From assembly GCF_001280425.1 (NCBI RefSeq), contig NZ_LIUF01000002.1:558001-622000 (forward strand): a stretch of 64,000 nucleotides of DNA, in the 5' to 3' direction. This stretch comes from Haloarcula rubripromontorii (GTDB taxonomy: Archaea > Halobacteriota > Halobacteria > Halobacteriales > Haloarculaceae). Made by a program: the position numbers and the translations under genes. The notes beneath the pieces are model-generated. The model saw only the letters and a list, made by a program, of their open reading frames with translations, was not told where the DNA came from and made no database searches. This document shows, one piece after another, positions 51,131 to 59,173 of this stretch (within the stretch, counting starts at the first letter, position 1; every line of letters begins with the position of its first letter).

Positions 51131-51520
51131 TTATGCGCCGCCAGCGCCGGGGCCGCCGGCCGGACCCGCGCCGCCTGCGCCGCCGAGCATCTGCTGGAGC
51201 TCGCTCTGGAGGTCTTCGAACTGCTCCTGAACACGCTCTTCCTGCTTTTCGAGCGTTTCCACGCGGACTTCGAGGCTGTTAACCTTCTCTTCGAGGTCGT
51301 CCTGTGCCTCGTCGAACTCGGTCTTCACGAGGAGTTCGCCGACCTCGCGGTACATGGTCGCGTCCTCGTCGATGTCGTCGAGTTCGTCGAGCGCCGTCTG
51401 GGACTCCTGGAGCTCTGTCTCGGCCTGCTGTTTCTGTGCAGCGACCTGCTGTGCTGTCTGCTGAAGGTCCTGCAGTTCCTCGAGCTTCTCCTGTGCTTCA
51501 GGCGGAAGATTACCCTGCAT
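51131..51520 (-). CDS. pfdB: Prefoldin beta subunit
   Basis: A 129-residue prefoldin subunit that with alpha forms a jellyfish-like hexamer delivering unfolded proteins to the thermosome. Two long coiled-coil helices (residues 5-50 and 75-115) flank a beta hairpin around [24 protein letters not shown]. The C-terminal [16 protein letters not shown] is a Gly-rich tail usual in haloarchaea. ATG 51520 gives [13 protein letters not shown]; the longer frame adds 13 unlikely residues. Confidence 0.95.
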   Translation of the reverse strand: MQGNLPPEAQEKLEELQDLQQTAQQVAAQKQQAETELQESQTALDELDDIDEDATMYREVGELLVKTEFDEAQDDLEEKVNSLEVRVETLEKQEERVQEQFEDLQSELQQMLGGAGGAGPAGGPGAGGA

Positions 51521-51789
51521 ACCTTCAGAGTTGGGAGCCGGAGTGTTAAACCCATGCATCTAGCTCCGAACGTGGGTATCGAAACCCCGGCAGGCTCAGG
51601 GTCCGACTCGTCCGATATCGACGTAGAACGTCCGAACCGGGGGCAGAGTCAGCCCCACGCACCGATAGTAGAACGATACGGGACACAGAGATGGACAAAG
51701 TCCTGAGAGCATGGCGGTATGGCGGTGTCTGAACAACGCCCCGAGAGGTGCGGCGTAACACGTTTGCGTCTCACAGCCCTGCCTACGGT

Positions 51790-52092
51790 ATGTCCCATCC
51801 ATCACCGGAGACAGCCGCTGATCCGGACGAGTTGGTCGCTGCACTGCCGGACCCGCCGGCACCGTGGCAGCGGAGTGACGCAAACGGCGGTATCGTCGAG
51901 TATCGGATTCCGGACGACGACGGCGTCTGTGCTGCGGCCAAACTCGTCGTTCGACCCGAGCTTTTCGATGCCAGCGCGGTCCGGGTCGATAGAAAACAGG
52001 GGTGCAAAGACGTCGGAACGGGGCGCTATCCAGATATCGAAAGCGCAGTCAATGCTGTTACCACGGAACTAGTCGCCGCGGTCGGCGAATAG
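51790..52092 (+). CDS. Unknown acidic haloarchaeal protein
   Basis: A 100-residue protein starting MSHPSPETAADPDELVAALPDP. The region 30-70 is strand-rich (GGIVEYRIPDDDGVCAAAKLVVRPELF), the end is helical (IESAVNAVTTELVAAVGE). No family recognised. Convergent with the downstream membrane gene (13 nt). The Pro/Ala-rich opening hints at a disordered N-terminus. Confidence 0.6.
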   Translation: MSHPSPETAADPDELVAALPDPPAPWQRSDANGGIVEYRIPDDDGVCAAAKLVVRPELFDASAVRVDRKQGCKDVGTGRYPDIESAVNAVTTELVAAVGE

Positions 52093-52105
52093 TTGTCGCG
52101 GCTAG

Positions 52106-52474
52106 CTACGCCGGCCCGTCGGTCAGCCCGGCAACCGTGGTGTACAGTCCGAACGTCGAAATGATTGTTCCGGCGAGTTGTGTCCCTGCAGTGGCGAGAA
52201 AGCCGACATCCGTGTACAACAGCGGGGCGAGCATGAACCAGCCGCCAAAAATCGTCGTCAGGACAGCCGGTGGTAAACTCGGCTCGCCGGTCACGCGGAG
52301 CAGTTGGAGGTTTCGAACGGTGAAGACGAGTCCGAGAAGCCCGCTCGAAGTCACGCTGCCGGTAAACGCGGCGGCCGAGCCGACGACGATCGGGAGCAGC
52401 GCACCAACGAGACAGCCCAGCACGCAGAGACTAGCCGAAGCCACGAGAAACTGAGGTGCGGGTTGTTCTGACAC
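52106..52474 (-). CDS. Four-helix membrane protein, unknown
   Basis: A 122-residue protein with four hydrophobic segments (residues about 8-35, 40-58, 68-90, 95-118). No charged motif of interest. Haloarchaeal hypothetical. Convergent with the preceding gene. Confidence 0.6.
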   Translation of the reverse strand: MSEQPAPQFLVASASLCVLGCLVGALLPIVVGSAAAFTGSVTSSGLLGLVFTVRNLQLLRVTGEPSLPPAVLTTIFGGWFMLAPLLYTDVGFLATAGTQLAGTIISTFGLYTTVAGLTDGPA

Positions 52475-52552
52475 GGCAGACAGTACGGACGGTGTTTAGT
52501 AGTTCCTTATCCCAGCATAGATGGGCTGACACCAGTCCGGCTCCGATCGGCC

Positions 52553-53062
52553 CTACGCAACCTCGCCGACGGCTCGCTCCCGTAGCTCACCAGTCAAATG
52601 CATCCCGTGCTGGTCGATGCGCCTGACGATTCGCTTTGCCTGGGTCGGTTTGAGGTACTTGTCCTCGATAGCGGCCCGGACTACGACGCCGAAACTGCTC
52701 GTCACTTCCGCGCCGAGGCCCTGCGCCATCCGGCGGACGGTGCGGTCCTCAGAGACGACAGCCACGGCGGAGCGGTCGTCGCTGTCGCGGTGGGCTAACA
52801 CGCCAGCGAGTACCGTCACAGCGGCTCCAAGTTCGGAATCGCCGAGCAGAGAGCTGGCCTGGTCGATGTGGTCCTCGTCGACGCCGGTGTCGATACCGTT
52901 CTCGCGGTAGTCGGTCAGGTTCGTCGCGGTCGGTTCGACCTGCACCTCACCGATGACTGGCTCTGGGATGACGATGTCGCCGTCAAAGGCATCCAGCAGC
53001 GACAGCTCTCCCACCTGCCCCAGCGAGTACAGCGATGTCGGCCCGACGTAGATGCGAGTCAT
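52553..53062 (-). CDS. PIN-like toxin, catalytic N-terminal Asp absent
   Basis: A 169-residue PIN-fold protein starting MTRIYVGPTSLYSLGQVGEL. Later elements fit: IVIPEPVIGEVQ (Glu), GDSELGAAVTVLA (Glu) and VVSEDRTVRRMAQGLGAEVTSSFGVVVRA (Asp). However the first-strand Asp of PIN RNases (normally in the VxDxS motif) reads Gly7 here, so activity may be lost or rerouted. Its ATG overlaps the stop of the UPF0175 gene by 4 bases, as in toxin-antitoxin operons. Confidence 0.7.
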   Translation of the reverse strand: MTRIYVGPTSLYSLGQVGELSLLDAFDGDIVIPEPVIGEVQVEPTATNLTDYRENGIDTGVDEDHIDQASSLLGDSELGAAVTVLAGVLAHRDSDDRSAVAVVSEDRTVRRMAQGLGAEVTSSFGVVVRAAIEDKYLKPTQAKRIVRRIDQHGMHLTGELRERAVGEVA

Positions 53063-53361
53063 AGCTCCGCGGCTGTGTCGGCATCGAGTTCCAGATCGGA
53101 GAGTTCGAGCTGTGTCGTCAGGTTCCGCTCGCGGGCCACGTCGAGCCACTCCGCGATAGAGAGGTCCGCAAGCTGTGCGGCTTCGGCCGCCGACACGTCG
53201 CCGGACTGGTACTGCTCGACGGCGACGCGGAGTCGGAGCGTCTCCAGTCCCTCCCGGAGGGCCTTTCGAATCGTGGTCGATCGGTCCTCGGAGAGCAACT
53301 CGGCGACATCATCCAGTTCGGCTTTCTCTTCGCTCGGGAGTCGGGCGCTTATCGTCGGCAT
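53059..53361 (-). CDS. UPF0175 antitoxin-like protein
   Basis: A 100-residue protein with an N-terminal ribbon-helix-helix-like strand (MPTISARLPSEEKAELDDVA), helices (STTIRKALREGLETLRLRVAVEQY) and the UPF0175 core SGDVSAAEAAQLADLSIAEWLDVARERN. UPF0175 proteins are predicted antitoxins for PIN toxins. It precedes and overlaps the PIN gene by ATGA, the standard antitoxin-toxin order. Confidence 0.8.
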   Translation of the reverse strand: MPTISARLPSEEKAELDDVAELLSEDRSTTIRKALREGLETLRLRVAVEQYQSGDVSAAEAAQLADLSIAEWLDVARERNLTTQLELSDLELDADTAAEL

Positions 53362-53517
53362 GTTTGCACAGTCATCCGCCGTAAACGCACATCAAACTAC
53401 GGGTCGGAGAACTGCCTGTCGGTCTCCTGATACTCGACGCAGAGAGAGGTCGCCGGCCAGTGAGGAGAGAGCGGCCGATCACCAATCCTTAACGCCACCG
53501 GGTCCCACGGAGAGGCA

Positions 53518-54354
53518 ATGAGCGACGAAGCACACGCGTTCGTGCCCGGCCACATTACCGGCTTTTTTACCGTCGACCGGGGCGACGACCCGATTGAGAC
53601 CGGCTCTCGCGGAGGCGGGCTAACCCTGTCTGATGGCGTTTCTGTTACTGTCAGCCGCGGGCCGGAGACCGAGATAACGCTGAACGACGAGGAAATCGAG
53701 GTCGAGGCTGTCGAGCGAGTGCTTGACGCCCTGCGGACGACGGCGACCGTCACTGCCGAGACGCCGCTCCCGCTCGGGTCCGGTTTCGGCGTCTCCGGCG
53801 GACTGGCGCTCGGCACTGCGCTGGCGGCCAACGCTGCCTTCGGTCACGGGCTGTCGTACAACGAACTGGTGACTATCGCCCACGGCGCGGAGGTCCAGTC
53901 CGGCTCGGGCCTCGGCGACGTTGTCGCGCAGGCCCGGGGCGGCGTGCCGCTCCGCCTCGAACCCGGCGGGCCGCAGTTCAATTATCTCGACGCTATCCCG
54001 GCCCGCAGCCGCGTCGAGTACGTCACGCTCGGCGAGCTATCGACGGCGGACGTGGTCGGCGGCGACACGGAGACGCTGACGGCTGCCGGCGAGCGCGCGC
54101 TCTCTACCGTCGTCAAAGAGCCGAAGCTATCGACGTTCATGCAGGCCGCCCGGCAGTTTTCTCGCGAGGCGAACCTGCTGACGCCGGAGGTCAAGGCGGT
54201 CATCGACGACGTGGCCGAAGCCGGCGGGGACGCCGCGATGGCGATGCTCGGCGAGACGGTGTTCGCGCTCGGCCCCGGGCTCTCCGACGCAGGCTACGAC
54301 GCGACCGTTACCACGGTCTACCCGCCCGGGGCGACCATCGAAGACGAGGCCTGA
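53518..54354 (+). CDS. Pantoate kinase
   Basis: Phosphorylates pantoate in the archaeal route to coenzyme A (followed by phosphopantothenate synthetase). The 278-residue GHMP-fold enzyme carries HAFVPGHITGFFTVDRGDDP at the N-terminus, the ATP-binding PLPLGSGFGVSGG at 84-96, and GLGDVVAQARGGVPLRLEPGGP as the third motif, with a C-terminal motif ALGPGLSDAG. These match the archaeal pantoate kinase type rather than other GHMP kinases. Confidence 0.9.
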   Translation: MSDEAHAFVPGHITGFFTVDRGDDPIETGSRGGGLTLSDGVSVTVSRGPETEITLNDEEIEVEAVERVLDALRTTATVTAETPLPLGSGFGVSGGLALGTALAANAAFGHGLSYNELVTIAHGAEVQSGSGLGDVVAQARGGVPLRLEPGGPQFNYLDAIPARSRVEYVTLGELSTADVVGGDTETLTAAGERALSTVVKEPKLSTFMQAARQFSREANLLTPEVKAVIDDVAEAGGDAAMAMLGETVFALGPGLSDAGYDATVTTVYPPGATIEDEA

Positions 54355-54416
54355 CGTAGCGAGCCGGGAAACCGGCGAACCGTCTCGCTTATCAGCGCGG
54401 ACCCGTAGCCACAGCT

Positions 54417-55145
54417 ATGGACTGTCGGCAGTGTGCCACGCCGCTTGACCGGCCGGGCGACTACTGCCTGGTCTGTCACACTGCCAATACGGACGCCGTC
54501 GTCCTCGAACTCGACCGCGAGCGGGCGACGGTGACCTCGCTGCTGGACGGGTCGGTCGTCGGTCAGCGGACGGTGACGACGACGCCAGAAGGCGAGGGGA
54601 GTGACGAGGCTGTCGTCGTCGAACTGCGGAACTTCGCCGGCCTCGTCGCGGACGAGGTCCGGCGCAAACGGCCCGAGGAGGTGTACGTCACGGGCGACCG
54701 CGATGTCATCGCCGCCGTCCGGCCGCAACTGCACTACGAGTTCTTCCGCGTCGAGGGCGAGGACCCGGTCCAGCGAGTCATCGACCGGCAGGGCGAACCC
54801 GCGCTGGAAGTGGTCGACGCCGCGCCCGCGGAGAAACTCGGCGGGAGCCACTCGACGCTCATCGGCGGCCGGTCGGGCCAGCGCGTCATCCAGACCGTCG
54901 CCGGCCACCCCCACGTCAAGAAGGTCATCCCCGGCCCCATCGACGCCGGCGGCGCTAGTTCGCCGACGGGCGTCCGGGCGAAGGCGACCCGCGCCGACGC
55001 CAACGGCAACGTCCGGGTGCTCATCCGCGACGGCTCTAGCGTTCAGGAGAACCGCGTCGTCACGACGGCCGGCGACCGCGAACTCGGTGAACACGTCCGT
55101 GCCGACCTGAACGAGGCGCTCAGAGAGGCCGAACTGCAGGAGTAG
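54417..55145 (+). CDS. DUF2103 metal-binding protein
   Basis: A 242-residue protein. The N-terminus has a zinc knuckle (CRQC at 3-6, CLVCH at 17-21). The bulk carries the DUF2103 core GGSHSTLIGGRSGQRVIQTVAGHPHVKKVIPGPIDAGGASS with several His. Family function is unknown to me; the conserved His/Cys set suggests a metal site. A 62-nt gap follows pantoate kinase; co-transcription is possible. Confidence 0.8.
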   Translation: MDCRQCATPLDRPGDYCLVCHTANTDAVVLELDRERATVTSLLDGSVVGQRTVTTTPEGEGSDEAVVVELRNFAGLVADEVRRKRPEEVYVTGDRDVIAAVRPQLHYEFFRVEGEDPVQRVIDRQGEPALEVVDAAPAEKLGGSHSTLIGGRSGQRVIQTVAGHPHVKKVIPGPIDAGGASSPTGVRAKATRADANGNVRVLIRDGSSVQENRVVTTAGDRELGEHVRADLNEALREAELQE

Positions 55146-55166
55146 CACCCGCGCCAGGACCGGTAG

Positions 55167-55808
55167 TCACGCTATGACAACACCAGCAACGAGCATCGCG
55201 GCCACCGCGACACCGACGACACCAGTCCGGTGAACAGCCGGTAACGCCGTTCGGACATCGAGAAGCATCGGGAGCGCATGGAGCGCGCCGAGGGCCAGAT
55301 AGCCGGCCGGCGCGACCAGCGGGAACGCGACCGCCCCGATGGCCAGCAGACCGAGTCCGACAACGCCCGCACCGAGGTAGCCGCGGCCGCGCACGGGCTG
55401 CCCGGCTCCTTCGAGGACGCCGCCGGTCCAGCAGTAGCCGACGGCCGTCGCTGCGACCCACGCGTACCAGAACGCCAGTTGCCCGGGAACGACACCGAAG
55501 AGGCCAGCGACGGTCAGCGCCGCCGCGGTGGTGTTGACCGTCCCCCAGGCGAGCATCGCGTCGGAGAAGCGGACCGGGTCGGGCGCGTGAAGCACCGTCA
55601 GCCCGACGAAACCGCCGAGTATGACGGTCCACAGCGCCGACGCCAAGAGCGCGCCGTCGGCGTGGCCCGACCACACAATCGCCTGCGTGCCGCCCCAGCC
55701 GACCAGCCCGGCCGCCGCTCCCGAGAGGAGGAACTCCGAGGCCGTGAGCCGCCCGCTCGTGGCTGGCGCGACCCGTTGAAGGCGACTGCGGAGTTCGTCG
55801 GCGGCCAT
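55167..55808 (-). CDS. Polytopic membrane protein, unknown
   Basis: A 213-residue protein with about six transmembrane segments after a short basic-acidic N-terminus (MAADELRSRLQRVAPATSG). Gly/Ala/Val-rich helices, with GWGGTQAIVWSGHADGALL and FWYAWVAATAVGYCW. The frame opens up to 56006, but that extension is Arg-rich and overlaps the next gene. No family assigned. Confidence 0.65.
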   Translation of the reverse strand: MAADELRSRLQRVAPATSGRLTASEFLLSGAAAGLVGWGGTQAIVWSGHADGALLASALWTVILGGFVGLTVLHAPDPVRFSDAMLAWGTVNTTAAALTVAGLFGVVPGQLAFWYAWVAATAVGYCWTGGVLEGAGQPVRGRGYLGAGVVGLGLLAIGAVAFPLVAPAGYLALGALHALPMLLDVRTALPAVHRTGVVGVAVAAMLVAGVVIA

Positions 55809-55843
55809 CGACCGATGGTTTGCCCGCCTCCCCCTTGAGTGCT

Positions 55844-56068
55844 CTAGGCTAGCTCTGCGGCCAGCAGGAGGACGCTGGGCGCGACGAGCAGGACCAGACC
55901 GACGAGTAGCAGCACTGCCGGCACGACGAGCAGTCCCATGTCGGTGAACAGCCACAGCCCGAGCCCGCCGAGCAGTGCGACGAGACCGACGAATCGAACG
56001 AGCCACGTAACGATACCCTCGAATCCGGAATCCGCGACGAGGTCGACGACGTCGAGTATCTCGTCCAT
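55844..56068 (-). CDS. Small membrane protein, unknown
   Basis: A 74-residue protein with two hydrophobic segments ([20 protein letters not shown] and [25 protein letters not shown]). Its acidic N-terminus ([15 protein letters not shown]) is probably cytoplasmic. 35 nt upstream of the preceding gene, same strand, likely one transcript. Confidence 0.65.
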   Translation of the reverse strand: MDEILDVVDLVADSGFEGIVTWLVRFVGLVALLGGLGLWLFTDMGLLVVPAVLLLVGLVLLVAPSVLLLAAELA

Positions 56069-56173
56069 GTCGGTCGGCCGTTGCCGGCGGGACGTGTTAA
56101 TCCCTGTGGCCGTCGGCCGGCCGGACCGCATCTCGAAGGCCTTATGTGGCCGCTCGGCGGACAACAGACCACT

Positions 56174-56452
56174 ATGGCTAGCAAGAGCGGAAAGACCGGC
56201 AGCTCGGGCCGTTTCGGCGCTCGCTACGGTCGCGTGTCCCGACGCCGTGTTGCGGAGATTGAATCGGAGATGAACGAGGACCACGCCTGTCCGAACTGCG
56301 GCGAGGACCGCGTCGACCGTCAGGGCACGGGTATCTGGCAGTGCGGGTACTGTGACTACAAGTTCACCGGCGGCAGCTACAAGCCGGAGACGCCCGGCGG
56401 CAAGACCGTTCGACGCTCCATTCGGGCCGCACTGTCCGAAGACGAGGAGTAA
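56174..56452 (+). CDS. rpl37ae: 50S ribosomal protein L37ae (eL43)
   Basis: A 92-residue zinc-ribbon ribosomal protein. Zinc ligands CPNC and CGYC flank [11 protein letters not shown]. The basic N-terminal tail ([25 protein letters not shown]) binds 23S rRNA. RpoP follows by 26 nt, the conserved archaeal order. Confidence 0.97.
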
Positions 56453-56478
56453 AGGACCTCCGTCCCTATCTTTCAGTT

Positions 56479-56613
56479 ATGAGCTACAAGTGTTCACGCT
56501 GTAAGCGCGACGTGACGCTGGACGAGTACGGCGGCGTTCGCTGCCCGTACTGCGGACACCGCGTCCTGCTGAAGGAGCGGTCCCCCGACGTCAAAGAAAT
56601 AAACGTCAACTGA
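56479..56613 (+). CDS. rpoP: DNA-directed RNA polymerase subunit P (Rpb12-like)
   Basis: A 44-residue polymerase subunit. CSRC (5-8) and CPYC (22-25) form the zinc ribbon, joined by [13 protein letters not shown]; the tail [17 protein letters not shown] is characteristic. The archaeal counterpart of eukaryotic Rpb12, it takes part in open-complex formation. Too short for usual gene-length cut-offs, but both Cys pairs and the synteny make it firm. Confidence 0.96.
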
Positions 56614-56697
56614 GGCGGTCGGTTCGCGGCCGACTGCGCCACGTTACACGCGGCTTTTCTGGGGCAGTCCTGCGACCGATGCGAGACCAACCACAGT

Positions 56698-56949
56698 ATG
56701 ACTGCACCACATCAGACCCACCTCACCGCCGAGTACGACAGCGCTGCCCAGGCTCGCGCTATCGAGCGAAGTATTCGTCCCGAGATCGACGATATCGAGG
56801 GCGACCGGACGACAGCGCGGCTCGGCCGGGACGGACAGCGAGTCGAACTCACGGTCGCGGCGACCGACCTCGTCGCACTGCGGGCGGGTATCAACACGTG
56901 GTTGACGCTACGCGGCGTTGCCGAAGACGCTCTCGTAGGACGGAAGTGA
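56698..56949 (+). CDS. pcc1: KEOPS complex subunit Pcc1
   Basis: An 83-residue alpha/beta protein: THLTAEYDSAAQARAIERSIRPE, TARLGRDGQRVELTVAATDLVALRAGINTWLTLRGVAEDAL, the Pcc1 pattern. Pcc1 dimerises and holds Kae1 in KEOPS, which makes t6A on ANN-decoding tRNAs. It follows rpoP by 84 nt, in the usual rpl37ae-rpoP-pcc1 order. Confidence 0.93.
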   Translation: MTAPHQTHLTAEYDSAAQARAIERSIRPEIDDIEGDRTTARLGRDGQRVELTVAATDLVALRAGINTWLTLRGVAEDALVGRK

Positions 56950-56994
56950 CGAAAGCAACGTGGAAATGACCGACGCCGACCGGACAGCAGGGCG

Positions 56995-57597
56995 TCACTG
57001 CCGGTAGCGGTCCGGGACGTGGGCCGCAATCGATTCGGGAACGTTGCCGAACACAACCGGTGCCAGGGCTGCCAGCCGACGACGCAAGAGGCCATATGTC
57101 GCGCCGGTGAGGAGGGCCGCGGCGACGACCCACCGGAACGGCCCGTCCAGAACGACGAACAGCGGCGCGCCAACGAGTACCATCAGCCCCACGTCTGCGG
57201 GTGACCCGTCGTACAGTATCCATCGCTTCGGCGACCGCCATCGGCCGCGGACGTGGTCGTACACGGCGCGCTCGGACGTAGCCTCCCACGGACGGAGTTC
57301 GAGGCCGCCGCCGTACCGGTCCATCCGGCAGTGGAGGGCAGCGGCCATCAGAACGAAGGTGACCGCAACGAGGAGTGGTGTCTGGAGAATAGCAGCGAAA
57401 CCGGCACTCGGGAGCGCCGCGAGCGTGTACCCGCTGGGGTAATGCAGCGTCCGCCGGTGGCCCGAGTACAGGTCGAGGTCGGGCAAGACGCCACCGACGA
57501 GACCGCCTGCGAGCGCGACCGCGGCGTGGTCCGGCGCAAGGACGAGCAGCGGTGTCGCAATGGCGAGCCCCGCTATCGCGTGCGTCGGCAGCATCAT
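56995..57597 (-). CDS. YdjM/DUF457-type membrane-bound metal-dependent hydrolase
   Basis: A 200-residue integral membrane protein of the YdjM/DUF457 family: MMLPTHAIAGLAIA at the start, GGVLPDLDLYSGHRRTLHYPSGY (conserved Asp/His metal ligands), and several hydrophobic helices. The activity is presumed hydrolytic but unproven. A minus-strand TATA-like box at 57623-57630 is 27-30 nt before ATG 57597, and the gene is divergent from the next. Confidence 0.82.
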   Translation of the reverse strand: MMLPTHAIAGLAIATPLLVLAPDHAAVALAGGLVGGVLPDLDLYSGHRRTLHYPSGYTLAALPSAGFAAILQTPLLVAVTFVLMAAALHCRMDRYGGGLELRPWEATSERAVYDHVRGRWRSPKRWILYDGSPADVGLMVLVGAPLFVVLDGPFRWVVAAALLTGATYGLLRRRLAALAPVVFGNVPESIAAHVPDRYRQ

Positions 57598-57622
57598 ATA
57601 CCTGTATAAGGGCCTGTCGACG

Positions 57623-57630
57623 GTATAAGT
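57623..57630 (-). promoter_or_regulatory. TATA-like box for DUF457 gene
   Basis: Minus-strand ACTTATAC, about 29 nt before ATG 57597. It is close to the divergent TATA at 57641-57648, giving a compact bidirectional promoter. Confidence 0.4.
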
Positions 57631-57640
57631 ACGTCGCTGG

Positions 57641-57648
57641 GTTTATTC
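57641..57648 (+). promoter_or_regulatory. TATA-like box for the membrane pair
   Basis: GTTTATTC, about 28 nt before ATG 57673, supporting that start over the TTG at 57664. Confidence 0.45.
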
Positions 57649-57672
57649 GCTGTCGTACCCCACTTGGATGCA

Positions 57673-58314
57673 ATGACGGATGGGTCCGAGCGTCCCGACG
57701 GGAGCCTCGGGAACATCGACCTCGACAACACGTTCGAGACGCTCTTCCGCGATGGGCGAACAAACGCACTCATCGCGTGGCTGCTCGTCGCTATTCTCAC
57801 GGCTGTGTTCGTCGAAAGCGCTCTCGATGTCGACTACCAGTGGATACTACTCGTCGGTGTCGTCGGCTTCGTCGTCCTCGTGCCGCCGGTGGCGTTCCGC
57901 GAGTGGCGTGTCATGCTGCCGTGGGAACTGCTCTTTCTCGCCTGTCTGCCAATCCTGGTCCGCGGCCTCGTCGGAGGCACAGTCGGGACCTTTGCGACGT
58001 ATCTCTCGCTGGCAGCGCTGTCGCTGCTCGTTATCGTGGAACTCCACATGTTCACTGAACTGGAAGTCACACACTGGTTCGCCGTCTGTCTCGTCGTCCT
58101 GACGACACTCGCCGCCGTGGCAGCTTGGACGGTGTTCCGGTGGAACGCCGACCGGTTTCTCGGAACGACGTATCTCACGACCAACGAAGCGTTGATGACC
58201 GAGTGGCTGTACGTCACCCTCGCTGGCCTCGTCGCGGGTGTGTTGTTCGATGGCTACTTCAGACGGCGGGACCGCCGCCTCTGGCGTGTCATCCGACGGA
58301 TGGTGCGACGATGA
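57673..58314 (+). CDS. Six-helix membrane protein, unknown
   Basis: A 213-residue protein with about six hydrophobic segments (from residue 32 on) and a basic C-terminus ending RRMVRR. Start ATG 57673 fits the TATA box at 57641. It ends in ATGA shared with the next gene, so the two are translationally coupled and probably form one membrane complex. No family recognised. Confidence 0.75.
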   Translation: MTDGSERPDGSLGNIDLDNTFETLFRDGRTNALIAWLLVAILTAVFVESALDVDYQWILLVGVVGFVVLVPPVAFREWRVMLPWELLFLACLPILVRGLVGGTVGTFATYLSLAALSLLVIVELHMFTELEVTHWFAVCLVVLTTLAAVAAWTVFRWNADRFLGTTYLTTNEALMTEWLYVTLAGLVAGVLFDGYFRRRDRRLWRVIRRMVRR

Positions 58315-58937
58315 GGCTGCCCCGACCGTCGATTCAGAACCAGCGGCGGATCACTCACGCGATGCAGCTCGTCTTGCTTGCGCTGGTCGGCTACGGCATC
58401 GTCGCCGGTCAGCCAAAGCCGATTACGAACGGCGGTATTGGCCTGCTTGTTACGTTTCTCCCCGCGGTGATGCGGCGAAACTACAATCTGGCTCTGGACC
58501 CGTGGCTGGCCCTCTGGATCACGACCGCGGTGTTTCTGCATACGCTCGGTTCGGCTGGACTCTACGGTCAGATCGGCTGGTGGGACCACCTCACCCACGC
58601 GATGTCGGCCTCACTCATTGCTGCGTTCGGGTACACGACGGCCCGGACCATCGACCTCCACAACGACTCGATACACATCCCCAAGCGCGTCTTTTTCGTG
58701 TACATCTTCGTCGTCGTCCTTTCGTTCGGGGTGATCTGGGAACTGTTCGAGTTCGCGCTCGATATCGTCGCCACCGAAACAGGAGTCACGATGCCGCTGG
58801 CGCAACACGGCCTCGACGACACGGTCCGGGATACGATGTTCAATTCGCTCGGGGCGCTGCTGGTCGCGGCGTTCGGACAGGCCCATCTCACTGATGTCGC
58901 CGAAACCATCCGAGAACGGCTGTTCGTTGTCGACTGA
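58311..58937 (+). CDS. Membrane protein coupled to the preceding gene
   Basis: A 208-residue protein with about six transmembrane helices. Motifs GWWDHLTHAMSASLIAAFGYTTAR and VIWELFEFALDIVA carry conserved Asp, His, Glu and Trp, giving a possible polar site. The end ETIRERLFVVD is soluble. The DHLTHA plus WELFE pattern resembles DUF2238-like bacterial membrane proteins, but I am not certain. Confidence 0.72.
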   Translation: MRLPRPSIQNQRRITHAMQLVLLALVGYGIVAGQPKPITNGGIGLLVTFLPAVMRRNYNLALDPWLALWITTAVFLHTLGSAGLYGQIGWWDHLTHAMSASLIAAFGYTTARTIDLHNDSIHIPKRVFFVYIFVVVLSFGVIWELFEFALDIVATETGVTMPLAQHGLDDTVRDTMFNSLGALLVAAFGQAHLTDVAETIRERLFVVD

Positions 58938-59173
58938 CGCTGTGTCACCGGATTCGATGGCCGAAGTGCTAGCTAGGGTAGCTGTGGTGGCCGACCACAG
59001 TACGCCATCGGCCCGACCGACTTCTCTTCGATAGGCCACACCGGAAGTTGCGTGCTATCCCCAGCCGTCCAGTTATCGCGGCCACCTTCCAGTTGATTAG
59101 TTGTTGTGTAAAAGCTGTCACCGCCGAACAGTTATTACCCCTCAGTAAAGTGGTTGAATAGCATACCAGGGTG

